From the NCBI RefSeq assembly GCF_004375085.3, contig NZ_SNAQ03000001.1, positions 310,001 through 374,000 of the forward strand: 64,000 nt of DNA. Reading direction: 5' to 3'. The position numbers and the translations under genes are program-made. Below are positions 26,817 to 34,257 of this stretch, one piece after another. Source of the stretch: Lewinella sp. W8 (lineage in GTDB: Bacteria; Bacteroidota; Bacteroidia; Chitinophagales; Saprospiraceae). Below the pieces are notes generated by a model. That model was not told where the DNA came from, ran no database searches, and saw nothing but the letters and a program-made list of their open reading frames with translations. The number at the start of each line of letters is the position of its first letter. The stretch's first letter is position 1.

Positions 26817-27942
26817 CAAAGTTAAGGGGAAGATGATCAGCTTGAATTTGTTGTGCGGCAGCTTGCTTGCCGATTTCTGCCAGGGTGAAGCGGTTCTTCG
26901 CCTGGTCCATTTTTCTTAGGTCCGCCGCCTCCGATTCTGCAAAGGGTCGGCCGACAATTTGCTGCAGCGCTTCCGGGGTCATGTCTACGTTATAGCGCCG
27001 GTAGGTCAGTCGTTTGCCGAAAGCCTGGTCTTCTTCCAGGTTTCCGAGGGCATTATCGATGGGGGCCATGCCCGGGGTGTCCGAAAGTAATTGCAGGATG
27101 GTCTGGTTGAAGTAATTGGCGTCCTCCATGAAGATGTCCGCAATTTCGGAGGCCCAGCTGATGGAACGGAATTTGGCGAGCTTTTCGTGGGTCATAAATT
27201 TACGGGAGCCGCCCGTCCCCACGCTGATCAGCATGAGTTTGTCGCTGGCCAGCGGCCAGCGGAGGCTGTAGCCGTTCAGGGTAGCCAGCAGTAGCCCCTG
27301 CAGGGCAGGATTGTTCGCCAGGCTGACGCCACCATCGATGAAGACGCCCGTGGTCTTTCCCTTTACTTTGATTTCCTTGGCCGGGAAAAAGGTCGGTGCG
27401 GCCGATGTTGCCCGAAGCCAGTCGCGTACCAGGATGTCTTTGTTGTACTTGTAATACTTGAACTCCTTGAAGTTATTGATCGTCCAGGTGCTGAAGGTGT
27501 CAATCCGTTTGGCCATGATGGCAACTCCCGTCTTAAACCTTTCCTGATCGCCCATGGTCATGTCTCCAAAGGTTTCCGCGAGGGCCGCTTCCAGTGGACG
27601 GTGGTCGTAGTTCGCCGACAGCATGAGGCGAAGCGTTTCCCCCCGCAACCAGGGCGACCGCTTTTTACCGAAAATCTCTCCCCCCAACTTGAGGTACATA
27701 TCCCGAATTTCTCCGGCACTCATCCCGATGGCCAGACTGGCGGCAATAATGCCCCCGGTGCTGGTACCCACGATCAGGTCGAAGTAATCGCAGATGCGGA
27801 AGTCGGGCTTTTGGTAGCGCTCCCGTAAAATGGTTTCCATTTTTTCCAGAAAACCAAGCGTGAGTGCGCCGCGGATTCCCCCGCCGTCGAGCGCAAGGAT
27901 TCGTTTGGGGCCGGGAGTGTGGTAGAGTCTTTGGGAAAGCAT
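26809..27942 (-). CDS. Patatin-like phospholipase / acyl hydrolase
   Basis: The 377-residue product carries the complete patatin dyad context: RILALDGGGIRGALTLGFLE (oxyanion loop, about residues 14-33), the nucleophile elbow VGTSTGGIIAAS (GxSxG, about 58-69) and the catalytic Asp in VFIDGGVSLANNP. No signal peptide is present, so it should be cytoplasmic or membrane-associated and cleave acyl esters of lipids. Its 3' end overlaps the start of the hybrid sensor gene by 8 bp. Patatins also serve as CBASS effectors, but no nucleotide cyclase lies nearby, so a defence role is not supported. Confidence 0.92.
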   Translation of the reverse strand: MLSQRLYHTPGPKRILALDGGGIRGALTLGFLEKMETILRERYQKPDFRICDYFDLIVGTSTGGIIAASLAIGMSAGEIRDMYLKLGGEIFGKKRSPWLRGETLRLMLSANYDHRPLEAALAETFGDMTMGDQERFKTGVAIMAKRIDTFSTWTINNFKEFKYYKYNKDILVRDWLRATSAAPTFFPAKEIKVKGKTTGVFIDGGVSLANNPALQGLLLATLNGYSLRWPLASDKLMLISVGTGGSRKFMTHEKLAKFRSISWASEIADIFMEDANYFNQTILQLLSDTPGMAPIDNALGNLEEDQAFGKRLTYRRYNVDMTPEALQQIVGRPFAESEAADLRKMDQAKNRFTLAEIGKQAAAQQIQADHLPLNFDV

Positions 27943-28113
27943 TTTTAGGTATAGATAGGTTTTACCGTGGAAGTTAGGGAATTAGGGCGGCTCGGACCAA
28001 GCGCGAATGTCACGAGTGAAACGCAGTAGCTATCACGGAATTGCCGGGACGTTGCTGCAGTTGTTTTGGGTGCAAGCACGGGTGCCATGCGGTGCCCGAG
28101 GAGCCATGCACGA

Positions 28114-28485
28114 CTATTCCTCTCCCCGCCCGATCGTGATCCGGTGCCCGTCGGGATCCCATACCTCAAAGTCGCGCATCCGGTAGGCTTGCCGCTCCGG
28201 AGGACCGCTCAGGCGTGCTCCTTTATCGACCAGTCGCTGATGCATGGCGTCTACGTCGTGGACAAACAGGTAGAGCAATCGCCCGGCCTCGGTGCCCTCT
28301 GGCACCGGAGAGTCCCGCTGCGAAAGATGGAGCGTAAACTCCCCAGCCCGCAGGATGGCGTAGGTGGCCGGGTCTTCCCAGAGAAAGGAAACTTCAAAGC
28401 CGAGGTGATCCGTATAAAAAGTAAGGGACCGTTGCAGGTCGTTGACCGGCAGGGTAGGGGCTCCGTGACTGATGAGTTGGTCCAT
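28114..28485 (-). CDS. VOC/glyoxalase-family protein
   Basis: A 123-residue single-domain protein of the vicinal-oxygen-chelate fold. It shows the two beta-alpha-beta-beta-beta modules: PTLPVNDLQRSLTFYTDHLG near the start and RLLYLFVHDVDAMHQRLVDK with FEVWDPDGHRITIG at the end. The family includes glyoxalases, dioxygenases and bleomycin-type resistance proteins; the metal ligands and substrate cannot be fixed from this copy. It follows the propeller lipoprotein gene with 3 bp between them, so both are on one transcript. About 170 bp without features separate it from the patatin gene. Confidence 0.88.
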   Translation of the reverse strand: MDQLISHGAPTLPVNDLQRSLTFYTDHLGFEVSFLWEDPATYAILRAGEFTLHLSQRDSPVPEGTEAGRLLYLFVHDVDAMHQRLVDKGARLSGPPERQAYRMRDFEVWDPDGHRITIGRGEE

Positions 28486-28488
28486 TGG

Positions 28489-29358
28489 CTAGTTCTTTAC
28501 GGTGAACAATCTGGGGTCTCCGTCGAATTGGGGGTCGTCCGTCAACCGTCGGATTTTCTGCGACTTCAAACTGTACCGGTATATCTCCCAGTTTCCGTCG
28601 CCGTTACTGCCAAAGTATAGATGTTTTCCGCTTGTCCCCCAACGGCCGATGAGCTCCGTGCCCTCCCTGACTCTGATGACGGACCGTTGCTTCGTTGATC
28701 GATTCAGCAGGATCAGGTCCTGGCCAGATTGGCCGAGCTGGTTTGAACTGTACAGCAGCAGCGCATTGTCGGGAGAGAAGCTCCCCCTTTCGTTGTTGAA
28801 CGCATCGTCGGTAAGCTGGGTGATGACTCCCTCCCCCACGGAGTATTGGTAAAGATCATTACTGCCCCCACCATTATTAGTGAACAGCACGTAGGCCCCA
28901 TCCGGACTCCAGGAGAGATAATTGGACGTCCCCGTCAGGGACCCGCTAATATTGCGAGGAGGGCCATCACCCTCCTGTAGGAATATCTCTCCGCCACAGG
29001 GGTATACGTACTTCCGACCACCCGGACCGTGCAGGGTGTTCTTATCGTCCAGCAAGCAGTTGCTGGGGTGGGGGATGGTTTGCTCCCGGCCGGAATCCAG
29101 CTCCAGACGAACCCGATAGATGGAGTCCGGGCCCTGGCGAAGAAAAACGATGGTGTTCCGGGAAAGTACGTCCGGCGCCCACTCCTCCTGGGGTGATGAG
29201 GTCAGCTGGCGGAGGCCCTTGCCGTTGGTGCGCATGACGAAAATGTCCGAATTGCCGTTCCGGGAGGAAGAGAAAACCAATTGTTCCCTGCCCGTTTGAC
29301 AGCTCTGGATAACGAATAACGCAACCAACCCCAGCAACGTAGCCCCTAACCTGATCAT
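28489..29358 (-). CDS. TolB-like beta-propeller lipoprotein
   Basis: The product has 289 residues. The start has a lipoprotein signal (LGLVALFVIQSCQTG) with the lipobox Cys near residue 20. The mature part is made of WD40-like/TolB-type blades with the typical D/N-rich turns: FSSSRNGNSDIFVMRTNGKG, LSWSPDGAYVLFTNNGGGSN, GSFSPDNALLLYSSN, YFGSNGDGNWEIYRYSL. Such propellers bind proteins or peptides in the envelope. The ATG at 29358 is used; the codon two before it is TTG. The gene is followed after 3 bp by the VOC gene. The ligand is unknown. Confidence 0.85.
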   Translation of the reverse strand: MIRLGATLLGLVALFVIQSCQTGREQLVFSSSRNGNSDIFVMRTNGKGLRQLTSSPQEEWAPDVLSRNTIVFLRQGPDSIYRVRLELDSGREQTIPHPSNCLLDDKNTLHGPGGRKYVYPCGGEIFLQEGDGPPRNISGSLTGTSNYLSWSPDGAYVLFTNNGGGSNDLYQYSVGEGVITQLTDDAFNNERGSFSPDNALLLYSSNQLGQSGQDLILLNRSTKQRSVIRVREGTELIGRWGTSGKHLYFGSNGDGNWEIYRYSLKSQKIRRLTDDPQFDGDPRLFTVKN

Positions 29359-29398
29359 CCCCAATATTTTCGTTCAATATACGGCCGGGGAATCAGGA

Positions 29399-29905
29399 CT
29401 ACTTTTCGGGATCATCTTTGGTGGCCCGATCCAGTATCCTCAGCAGATCGGGCAGGCGATAGTTACCGGCCATCTCACTGACGTTTTCTGCCGCCATAGC
29501 GGAAGGCACGCCCGCGGCGGTAACGTAGAGGGGGCGGGTGCTTGTTCCCCGATACACCTGCTGGGCCGGCGCTTCGTGAAAGTAAGATTTGGCGACGCCG
29601 ATAACCGGCACCCGTTCTCCGAGCGATTCATACAGATGACCTCCCAGTCCGGGCCGCAGTTGCTCGTCCAGATACACGTAGCCATCCACGATGATGGCCT
29701 TGACTTGCTCAAGATCAAATTCCTCCAGCGCCCGCAAAATCAGGGGGAGTTCCCGCAGATAGAACTTTCCCGGTTCGTAACCGGCGGCGGGCGGAAACGT
29801 CCAGCGCCGGACGTGCGCGGGTTCCGGAGCGTCCCAGGCGGCAAAGGAGACCGCCGCCAGCACACTATGGTCTTCCCGGTAATGGGCGTCAAATGCAATG
29901 ATCAT
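29399..29905 (-). CDS. Endonuclease V-family protein, short form
   Basis: Endonuclease V nicks DNA or RNA near deaminated bases such as inosine. This 168-residue version starts at MIIAFDAHYRED and keeps the acidic residues expected for metal binding: Asp6, Glu52 in YLRELP and Asp74 in IIVDGYVYLDE, plus the IGVAKSYF lysine (Lys106). YEPGKF resembles the strand-separating wedge. Canonical enzymes have about 220 residues; here the N-terminal part is shorter and the late His (VHR in E. coli) appears replaced in ENVSEMAGNYRLP. Activity is therefore plausible but uncertain. It lies 16 bp downstream of pdeM on the same strand, forming a small repair operon. Confidence 0.8.
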   Translation of the reverse strand: MIIAFDAHYREDHSVLAAVSFAAWDAPEPAHVRRWTFPPAAGYEPGKFYLRELPLILRALEEFDLEQVKAIIVDGYVYLDEQLRPGLGGHLYESLGERVPVIGVAKSYFHEAPAQQVYRGTSTRPLYVTAAGVPSAMAAENVSEMAGNYRLPDLLRILDRATKDDPEK

Positions 29906-29921
29906 GGAGTAGGTAGTGGGT

Positions 29922-30572
29922 TTACTGAACGGCGACGACCTCGCCTTCGGCGAGGACGAACACCTGGTCGCCCTCCCGCACGGGAACGGTAGCACAACCG
30001 GTGAAGGCACCAAAGGCCGGAAGAATGCCCTGGCGACTACCGAAGTAGAAGGCGGGAAGCCGCAGCTGCAATCCGCCCCGATCCCGTAGCTGCACCGCGG
30101 GGTGAAGGTGGCCGCAGAGGTTGTAAGTTCCGGGAGGGTGGTCTTCGGGGGCGAGGGGATGATGGCTGAAGGCAAAACCATCTTCGACCACTACGGTTTC
30201 CGTGATCCGCAAACCGGCTTCCGCGTAGGCGGCCGGGGGCAGGATGTCGTGGTTGCCGGGGACCAGTTCGAAAGCAACTTCGGGGTGCGCGCTGAGGAAG
30301 GCGCAAAAGTCGGCCCACACCCGATTGTGATCACTGTGGAAGAGATCGCCGAGGAAGCGGACCGTGGCCGGACGAAATTCCTCAATCAGCTGGTTGAGGT
30401 TGGCGAAGTTTTCGTCCCGAACTCTTTGGGGAACGGCAATTCCCGCCTTGCGGAAGTGGGCGCCTTTACCCAGATGTAAATCCGCCAGTAACAGCATGCG
30501 CCTGCCGGACCGATAGGCAGCTCTCAGCGGATGTAATTGCAGGCGTTCTGCGGCAACCGTAACGTTTTCCAT
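29922..30572 (-). CDS. pdeM: Ligase-associated DNA damage response endonuclease PdeM
   Basis: The 216-residue calcineurin-like phosphoesterase has the full metal site: LLADLHLGKGAHFRKAG (Asp31, His33), RFLGDLFHSDHN (Asp76), PGNHD (Asn107-His108), FSHHPL (about 137) and CGHLH (154-158). The HFRKAGIAVP segment after the first motif is characteristic of PdeM. In many bacteria pdeM neighbours a DNA ligase, an exonuclease and a DEXH helicase; here it stands with an endonuclease V gene instead. The ATG at 30572 is chosen because the frame upstream has no homologous look and TACCTTTG sits 12 bp away, predicting a nearly leaderless mRNA. Confidence 0.92.
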   Translation of the reverse strand: MENVTVAAERLQLHPLRAAYRSGRRMLLLADLHLGKGAHFRKAGIAVPQRVRDENFANLNQLIEEFRPATVRFLGDLFHSDHNRVWADFCAFLSAHPEVAFELVPGNHDILPPAAYAEAGLRITETVVVEDGFAFSHHPLAPEDHPPGTYNLCGHLHPAVQLRDRGGLQLRLPAFYFGSRQGILPAFGAFTGCATVPVREGDQVFVLAEGEVVAVQ

Positions 30573-30583
30573 ATTTTGTGGAA

Positions 30584-30591
30584 CAAAGGTA
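30584..30591 (-). promoter_or_regulatory. -7 promoter element (TACCTTTG) for pdeM
   Basis: Exact TAnnTTTG on the minus strand, 12 bp upstream of the pdeM ATG; predicts a leader of about 5 nt. Confidence 0.55.
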
Positions 30592-30686
30592 CAAAGGCCA
30601 TCACCGGATAATTTCTCGTATTTCCGGACGTTTTTGCCAGTACAAAAAACCTTTTCTGCCCACCCCCTGCTTGCGGACGGTAAACG

Positions 30687-31583
30687 ATGATCATGAGGAT
30701 TCACACCACACTTTTCTTTTGTTTTTTGACTACCCTGGCCGTTGGCGCTCAATCGCTTGGCTACGATTTGGCGGCCCCCGAATTACTTGGAGAAATGCCC
30801 CCGGAACTTGACGAAATTTCCGGACTTACCCTGGCACCGGATACGAACCGGGAACTGATGGCCATCGAAGATGAGCTCGGGAAATTCTACCGCCTCGATA
30901 TTGCTACCGGAGGATTGTTGTGGTCCGCGGATTTCTGGAAGGACGGCGATTACGAAGGTATCGAGACCGTGGGCGACGAATTGTGGATCGTCAAGAATAC
31001 GGGCACGCTCTACCAGATTCGGCGACCCGGAGCGGTAGATCAGGCGGTTGAGAAATACAATACTGCCCTCAATTCCGATAACGACGTGGAGGGCCTGACC
31101 TACGACCCGCATAACCACCGCCTGCTCCTGGCCTGCAAGCGGGACGCCAAGGACGACGGTAACCCCAAAACGGCGCGCTACATCTTCGCCTTCGACCTCA
31201 ATACTAAAATGCTGAGTGAAGGCCCCGTCTACGCCATTGAGCGCGAGGCGGTCCGTAAGTTCCTGGCGGCTTGTGACCCGACCGCCAGCCACGACAAACT
31301 CTGTGCCTTCTTCAATGAACGGGAAAAGTATGACCTGGCCCCTTCGGCCATCGCCATTCACCCCATTACCCAGCAGCTCTTCATTACTTCCTCGGTGGGC
31401 AAGGTGCTCATGGTGCTCAATCGTGATGGCCGCATCGAACACCTCGAAAAACTGAATAAACAGCTCTTCCCCCAGCCCGAAGGCCTGGCCTTCGATCCCG
31501 ACGGAACACTCTACATCAGCACCGAAAGAAAAAAGGAACAGGCAGCAAGAATCTACCGGCTCCCCTACCTAACCGGCAAATAA
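30687..31583 (+). CDS. SdiA-regulated-domain secreted protein
   Basis: The product has 298 residues with a signal peptide (TTLFFCFLTTLAVGAQ). The mature part is a beta-propeller-like fold with the SdiA-regulated/esterase-like signature: PELDEISGLTLAPDTNRELM, ADFWKDGDYEGIETVGDELW, NDVEGLTYDPHNHRLLLACK and FPQPEGLAFDPDGTLYISTE. In the family these propellers often bind calcium or act as phytase/lactonase-like enzymes, but the activity here is unknown. Two ATGs two codons apart (30687, 30693) are equally possible starts. It is divergent from pdeM with about 115 bp between starts. Confidence 0.85.
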   Translation: MIMRIHTTLFFCFLTTLAVGAQSLGYDLAAPELLGEMPPELDEISGLTLAPDTNRELMAIEDELGKFYRLDIATGGLLWSADFWKDGDYEGIETVGDELWIVKNTGTLYQIRRPGAVDQAVEKYNTALNSDNDVEGLTYDPHNHRLLLACKRDAKDDGNPKTARYIFAFDLNTKMLSEGPVYAIEREAVRKFLAACDPTASHDKLCAFFNEREKYDLAPSAIAIHPITQQLFITSSVGKVLMVLNRDGRIEHLEKLNKQLFPQPEGLAFDPDGTLYISTERKKEQAARIYRLPYLTGK

Positions 31584-31585
31584 CC

Positions 31586-31665
31586 CCAACAGACCAACAG
31601 ACCAACAGACTAACAGACCAACAGACCAACAGACCAACAGACCAACAGACTAAAGCACCAACAGA
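31586..31665. repeat. 8-bp minisatellite (CCAACAGA), 10 units
   Basis: Ten tandem units of CCAACAGA with occasional CTAACAGA and one CTAAAGCA, starting 3 bp after the stop of the preceding gene. A 24-bp period gives a spurious minus-strand frame reading LVCWSVGL. Confidence 0.95.
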
Positions 31666-31667
31666 CC

Positions 31668-31688
31668 TTGCACCCGGGCTCCGCCCCC
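31668..31688 (-). repeat. Short GC-rich intergenic repeat
   Basis: Reverse-strand copy: GGGGGCGGAGCCC then GGGTGCAA, a member of the family described at 18381. Confidence 0.5.
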
Positions 31689-31743
31689 AAGACCTGGAAA
31701 AAACCAATCGTCCAGAGCAAAGTCCGTACTGGCCCAACCTTGC

Positions 31744-31751
31744 TACCTTTG
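31744..31751 (+). promoter_or_regulatory. -7 promoter element (TACCTTTG)
   Basis: Exact TAnnTTTG, 29 bp before the ATG of the cystathionine gene, predicting a leader of about 23 nt; too short for a leader riboswitch. Confidence 0.55.
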
Positions 31752-31780
31752 CCGTGTTTATTAGCAAATTTCAATTGACT

Positions 31781-32959
31781 ATGTCCGCCAAATCAGACGC
31801 CAACTTCGCCACCCAGTGTATCCACGGTGGCCTCGACCCGGATCCACTCACCGGTGCGGTGATGACCCCCATCTACCAGACCTCCACCTACGCGCAGAGT
31901 GCCCCCGGAGAACACAAGGGCTACGAATACGCCCGCACCCAGAACCCCACCAGAGATGCCCTGCAACGCAACCTGGCGGCCCTGGAGAAGGGAAAGTTTG
32001 GCGTTTGCTTCAGCAGTGGACTGGCCGCGATGGATAACGTAATCCGACTGCTGGAACCCGGCGATGAAGTACTGGCCAGCGACGACCTCTACGGGGGCTC
32101 CTACCGCCTGCTGACGGCCGTTTTTGGTCGTTTTGGCATCAAGAGCCGCTTCATCGACATGCGTGATCCCGCTGCGGTGAAGGAGCAACTTTCTCCCGCC
32201 ACGAAAATGCTCTGGATTGAAACGCCCACCAACCCGATGCTCAACATCGTGGACATTGCGGCCCTGACCTCCCTGGCGCGTGAACACAAATTGCTCTCCG
32301 TGGTGGACAACACCTTCGCCAGCCCCTACCTCCAGCAGCCGCTGGAACTGGGCGCGGATCTCGTCGTCCATTCCGCCACCAAATACCTTGGCGGACACAG
32401 TGACGTCGTGATGGGAGCCGTAATCACCCGCGATGAAACCCTGGCGCAGAAACTCTACTTCCTCCAGAACGCCGCCGGGGCCGTACCCGGCCCCCAGGAT
32501 TGTTTCCTCGTGCTGCGGGGCATCAAAACCCTGCACCTGCGCGTGCAGCGGGCCTGTGAGAATGCCCGCCACATCGTGGCCGTTCTCCAAAAGAATGACC
32601 TGGTGGCTAACGTATATTACCCGGGGCTGGAGGACCACCCCCGCCACGACGTTGCCAAGCGGCAGATGCGCGATTTCGGCGCCATGATTTCCTTCGACCT
32701 CAAGGAAGACACCCTGGAAGCCGCCACCCAGGTGATGAAAAATACCCACTACTTCACCCTGGCCGAAAGCCTGGGCGGCGTAGAATCCCTGATCGGCCAT
32801 CCGGCCACGATGACGCACGCCAGCATTCCCCGGGAACAGCGCCTCAGCGTGGGACTTACCGATAGCCTGATTCGCCTCAGTGTCGGCGTGGAAGACGCCG
32901 AGGACCTGGTGAAGGACCTCGAACAGGCCCTGGCCGCCGCGGTTGGCGTCCTGGACTAA
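31781..32959 (+). CDS. Cystathionine gamma-synthase/lyase-family PLP enzyme
   Basis: The 392-residue product is a Cys/Met-metabolism PLP enzyme. Family motifs are FATQCIHGGLDPDPLTGAV near the start, YEYARTQNPTRDAL, FSSGLAAMDNVIRLL, SVVDNTFASPYLQQPLELGA and the PLP lysine in HSATKYLGGHSDVVMG (about residue 200). ESLIGHPATMTHASI near 340 is the conserved substrate-binding end. Such enzymes either join cysteine to an activated homoserine or cleave cystathionine; the sequence alone does not decide. The ATG at 31781 gives the normal amino end. A strong terminator follows 16 bp after the stop, so this is a single-gene transcript. Confidence 0.94.
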   Translation: MSAKSDANFATQCIHGGLDPDPLTGAVMTPIYQTSTYAQSAPGEHKGYEYARTQNPTRDALQRNLAALEKGKFGVCFSSGLAAMDNVIRLLEPGDEVLASDDLYGGSYRLLTAVFGRFGIKSRFIDMRDPAAVKEQLSPATKMLWIETPTNPMLNIVDIAALTSLAREHKLLSVVDNTFASPYLQQPLELGADLVVHSATKYLGGHSDVVMGAVITRDETLAQKLYFLQNAAGAVPGPQDCFLVLRGIKTLHLRVQRACENARHIVAVLQKNDLVANVYYPGLEDHPRHDVAKRQMRDFGAMISFDLKEDTLEAATQVMKNTHYFTLAESLGGVESLIGHPATMTHASIPREQRLSVGLTDSLIRLSVGVEDAEDLVKDLEQALAAAVGVLD

Positions 32960-32974
32960 TTGGGATTCGAAGGC

Positions 32975-33016
32975 AAAAAACGCCCCCGCAGCAAGGTAGC
33001 TGCGGGGGCGTTTTTT
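32975..33016. terminator. Strong bidirectional intrinsic terminator
   Basis: A run of six A, the 12-bp stem CGCCCCCGCAGC/GCTGCGGGGGCG around a 6-nt loop, and a run of six T. It serves the cystathionine gene and, on the other strand, the converging MscS gene, whose stop codon overlaps its end. Confidence 0.95.
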
Positions 33017-34094
33017 ATTCCCTTTCCAACGCCACCCGCTGGCGGGGGAAGCTGGCTGGGTAGTGTTGCTGGACCCACTGGATGAGGTGCTCCCGGGTGT
33101 TGCAACGCAGGGTAAAGGTGTTGCCGGCATTGTTGGAGCTGACCAGAATGCGGAGGGTCATGGTTTTTTCACTGGTGTCGGTGACCTGTACGGCCTTCGT
33201 CCGTTCGTCCCACAACTCCTGGGTGAGCAGGTAGCGGTCCAACTCCTGCCGTAACTCTTCCACGGGAAAGGTGTAGTCCAGGTAAAGAAATACCGTTCCG
33301 ATGAGCTCGGAGTTGGTTCGGGTCCAATTCTGAAAGGTGGAGTCAATAAAGTGCTGGAGTGGAACGATCAGTCGTCGTTGATCCCAGAGCCGGAGACTTA
33401 CGTAGGTGAGCGTAATGTCTTCTACCCAGCCGAATTCTCCCTGGACGATCAGGGCGTCGTCGAGACGGATGGGTTGCGTAAAGGCAATCTGAAATCCCGC
33501 CAGCAGGTTGGCGATGGATTTCTGGGCCGCGATACCGATGATGATACCCCCGATCCCCGCCGAGGTGAGAATCCCCGTGCCGAGGTTACGCATGCTTTCA
33601 AACTGCAACAGCAGGAGCGCAATGACGACGATGAAAATCACGATGGCCGCAATGCGTTGTACGTACTGAAGTTGCGTCAGGATTTTTCGTTCCCGCAGGT
33701 TGTGTACGTCGTCGGCGTTGTAAATATGGCGGAGAAAGTCGGCGGCGACGTTGACCAGTTTGTAGGCAAACAGTCCCGCAAAAATGTAGAGCAGGGATTG
33801 ATCAAGCCGGAGCAGTGGACGGTAGTACAAACTACCGGGATTGCTTTCCTTAATCGGTCCCAGCCCGGACCAGAAGATGACCGTCAATAGGAAAAAGATG
33901 AGCCAGAAAAAGATTTTTTTGGTGCGCTTCGTGTAAGCTTCCAGGACGAAACTATCGGTCCGTTTGGCGGCGGTTCTGAGGATGGGATAAACTACGAAAA
34001 CGGCAATCAGCGCAATGAGCAAGGCTACGCCCATCAGGGCCGCCATTCTTACGTAGAGTTCGGTGTCTTCCAGGTATTTAAGAAGTTGTTCCAT
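33015..34094 (-). CDS. MscS-family mechanosensitive ion channel
   Basis: The 359-residue inner-membrane protein releases ions on osmotic downshock. Several transmembrane helices occupy the N-terminal half (MAALMGVALLIALIAVFVVY, FFWLIFFLLTVIFWSGL, IVIFIVVIALLLLQF). The pore helix region GILTSAGIGGIIIGIAAQKS and FQIAFTQPIRLDDALIV followed by WVEDITLTYVSLRLWDQR is the MscS signature. A soluble vestibule domain follows. The start at 34094 gives MEQLLKYLED. A TACCTTTG lies 86 bp upstream, adjoining a short GC-rich repeat. The 3' end shares the terminator at 32975. Confidence 0.93.
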   Translation of the reverse strand: MEQLLKYLEDTELYVRMAALMGVALLIALIAVFVVYPILRTAAKRTDSFVLEAYTKRTKKIFFWLIFFLLTVIFWSGLGPIKESNPGSLYYRPLLRLDQSLLYIFAGLFAYKLVNVAADFLRHIYNADDVHNLRERKILTQLQYVQRIAAIVIFIVVIALLLLQFESMRNLGTGILTSAGIGGIIIGIAAQKSIANLLAGFQIAFTQPIRLDDALIVQGEFGWVEDITLTYVSLRLWDQRRLIVPLQHFIDSTFQNWTRTNSELIGTVFLYLDYTFPVEELRQELDRYLLTQELWDERTKAVQVTDTSEKTMTLRILVSSNNAGNTFTLRCNTREHLIQWVQQHYPASFPRQRVALERE

Positions 34095-34161
34095 GTAGAA
34101 TGTGGGGTAGTTTGAGGGTGGGGTTGACGCGAACGTCAATGGGTATAAAACGAAATTGCCT

Positions 34162-34182
34162 GGGCGCGGAGCGCGGGTGCAA
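34162..34182 (+). repeat. Short GC-rich intergenic repeat
   Basis: GGGCGCGGAGCGC then GGGTGCAA. On the minus strand it directly follows the TACCTTTG promoter element of the MscS gene, so it would form the first bases of that transcript. Confidence 0.6.
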
Positions 34183-34187
34183 AGGTA
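34180..34187 (-). promoter_or_regulatory. -7 promoter element (TACCTTTG)
   Basis: Exact TAnnTTTG on the minus strand, 86 bp upstream of the MscS ATG; predicts a leader of about 80 nt. Confidence 0.5.
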
Positions 34188-34257
34188 GCAACTGAGCGCC
34201 GCGCCTTCCCGTTTCCATGATTACCACTTCGTGAAGCCTGAGGTTTGTTACCCGCCG

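Noticed and set aside
26809-27942. Patatin as a CBASS effector
   Set aside because: No CD-NTase, CapX or other defence gene lies within reach; the partner is a hybrid sensor.
28114-28485. Antibiotic (bleomycin/fosfomycin) resistance protein
   Set aside because: Only the generic VOC fold is visible; nothing specific to a resistance enzyme.
31586-31665. Possible CRISPR array
   Set aside because: Units are 8 bp with no spacers and no cas genes are present.
31516-31767. Minus-strand frame reading repeated LVCWSVGL
   Set aside because: It is the 24-bp period of the 8-bp minisatellite read in one frame, not a protein gene.
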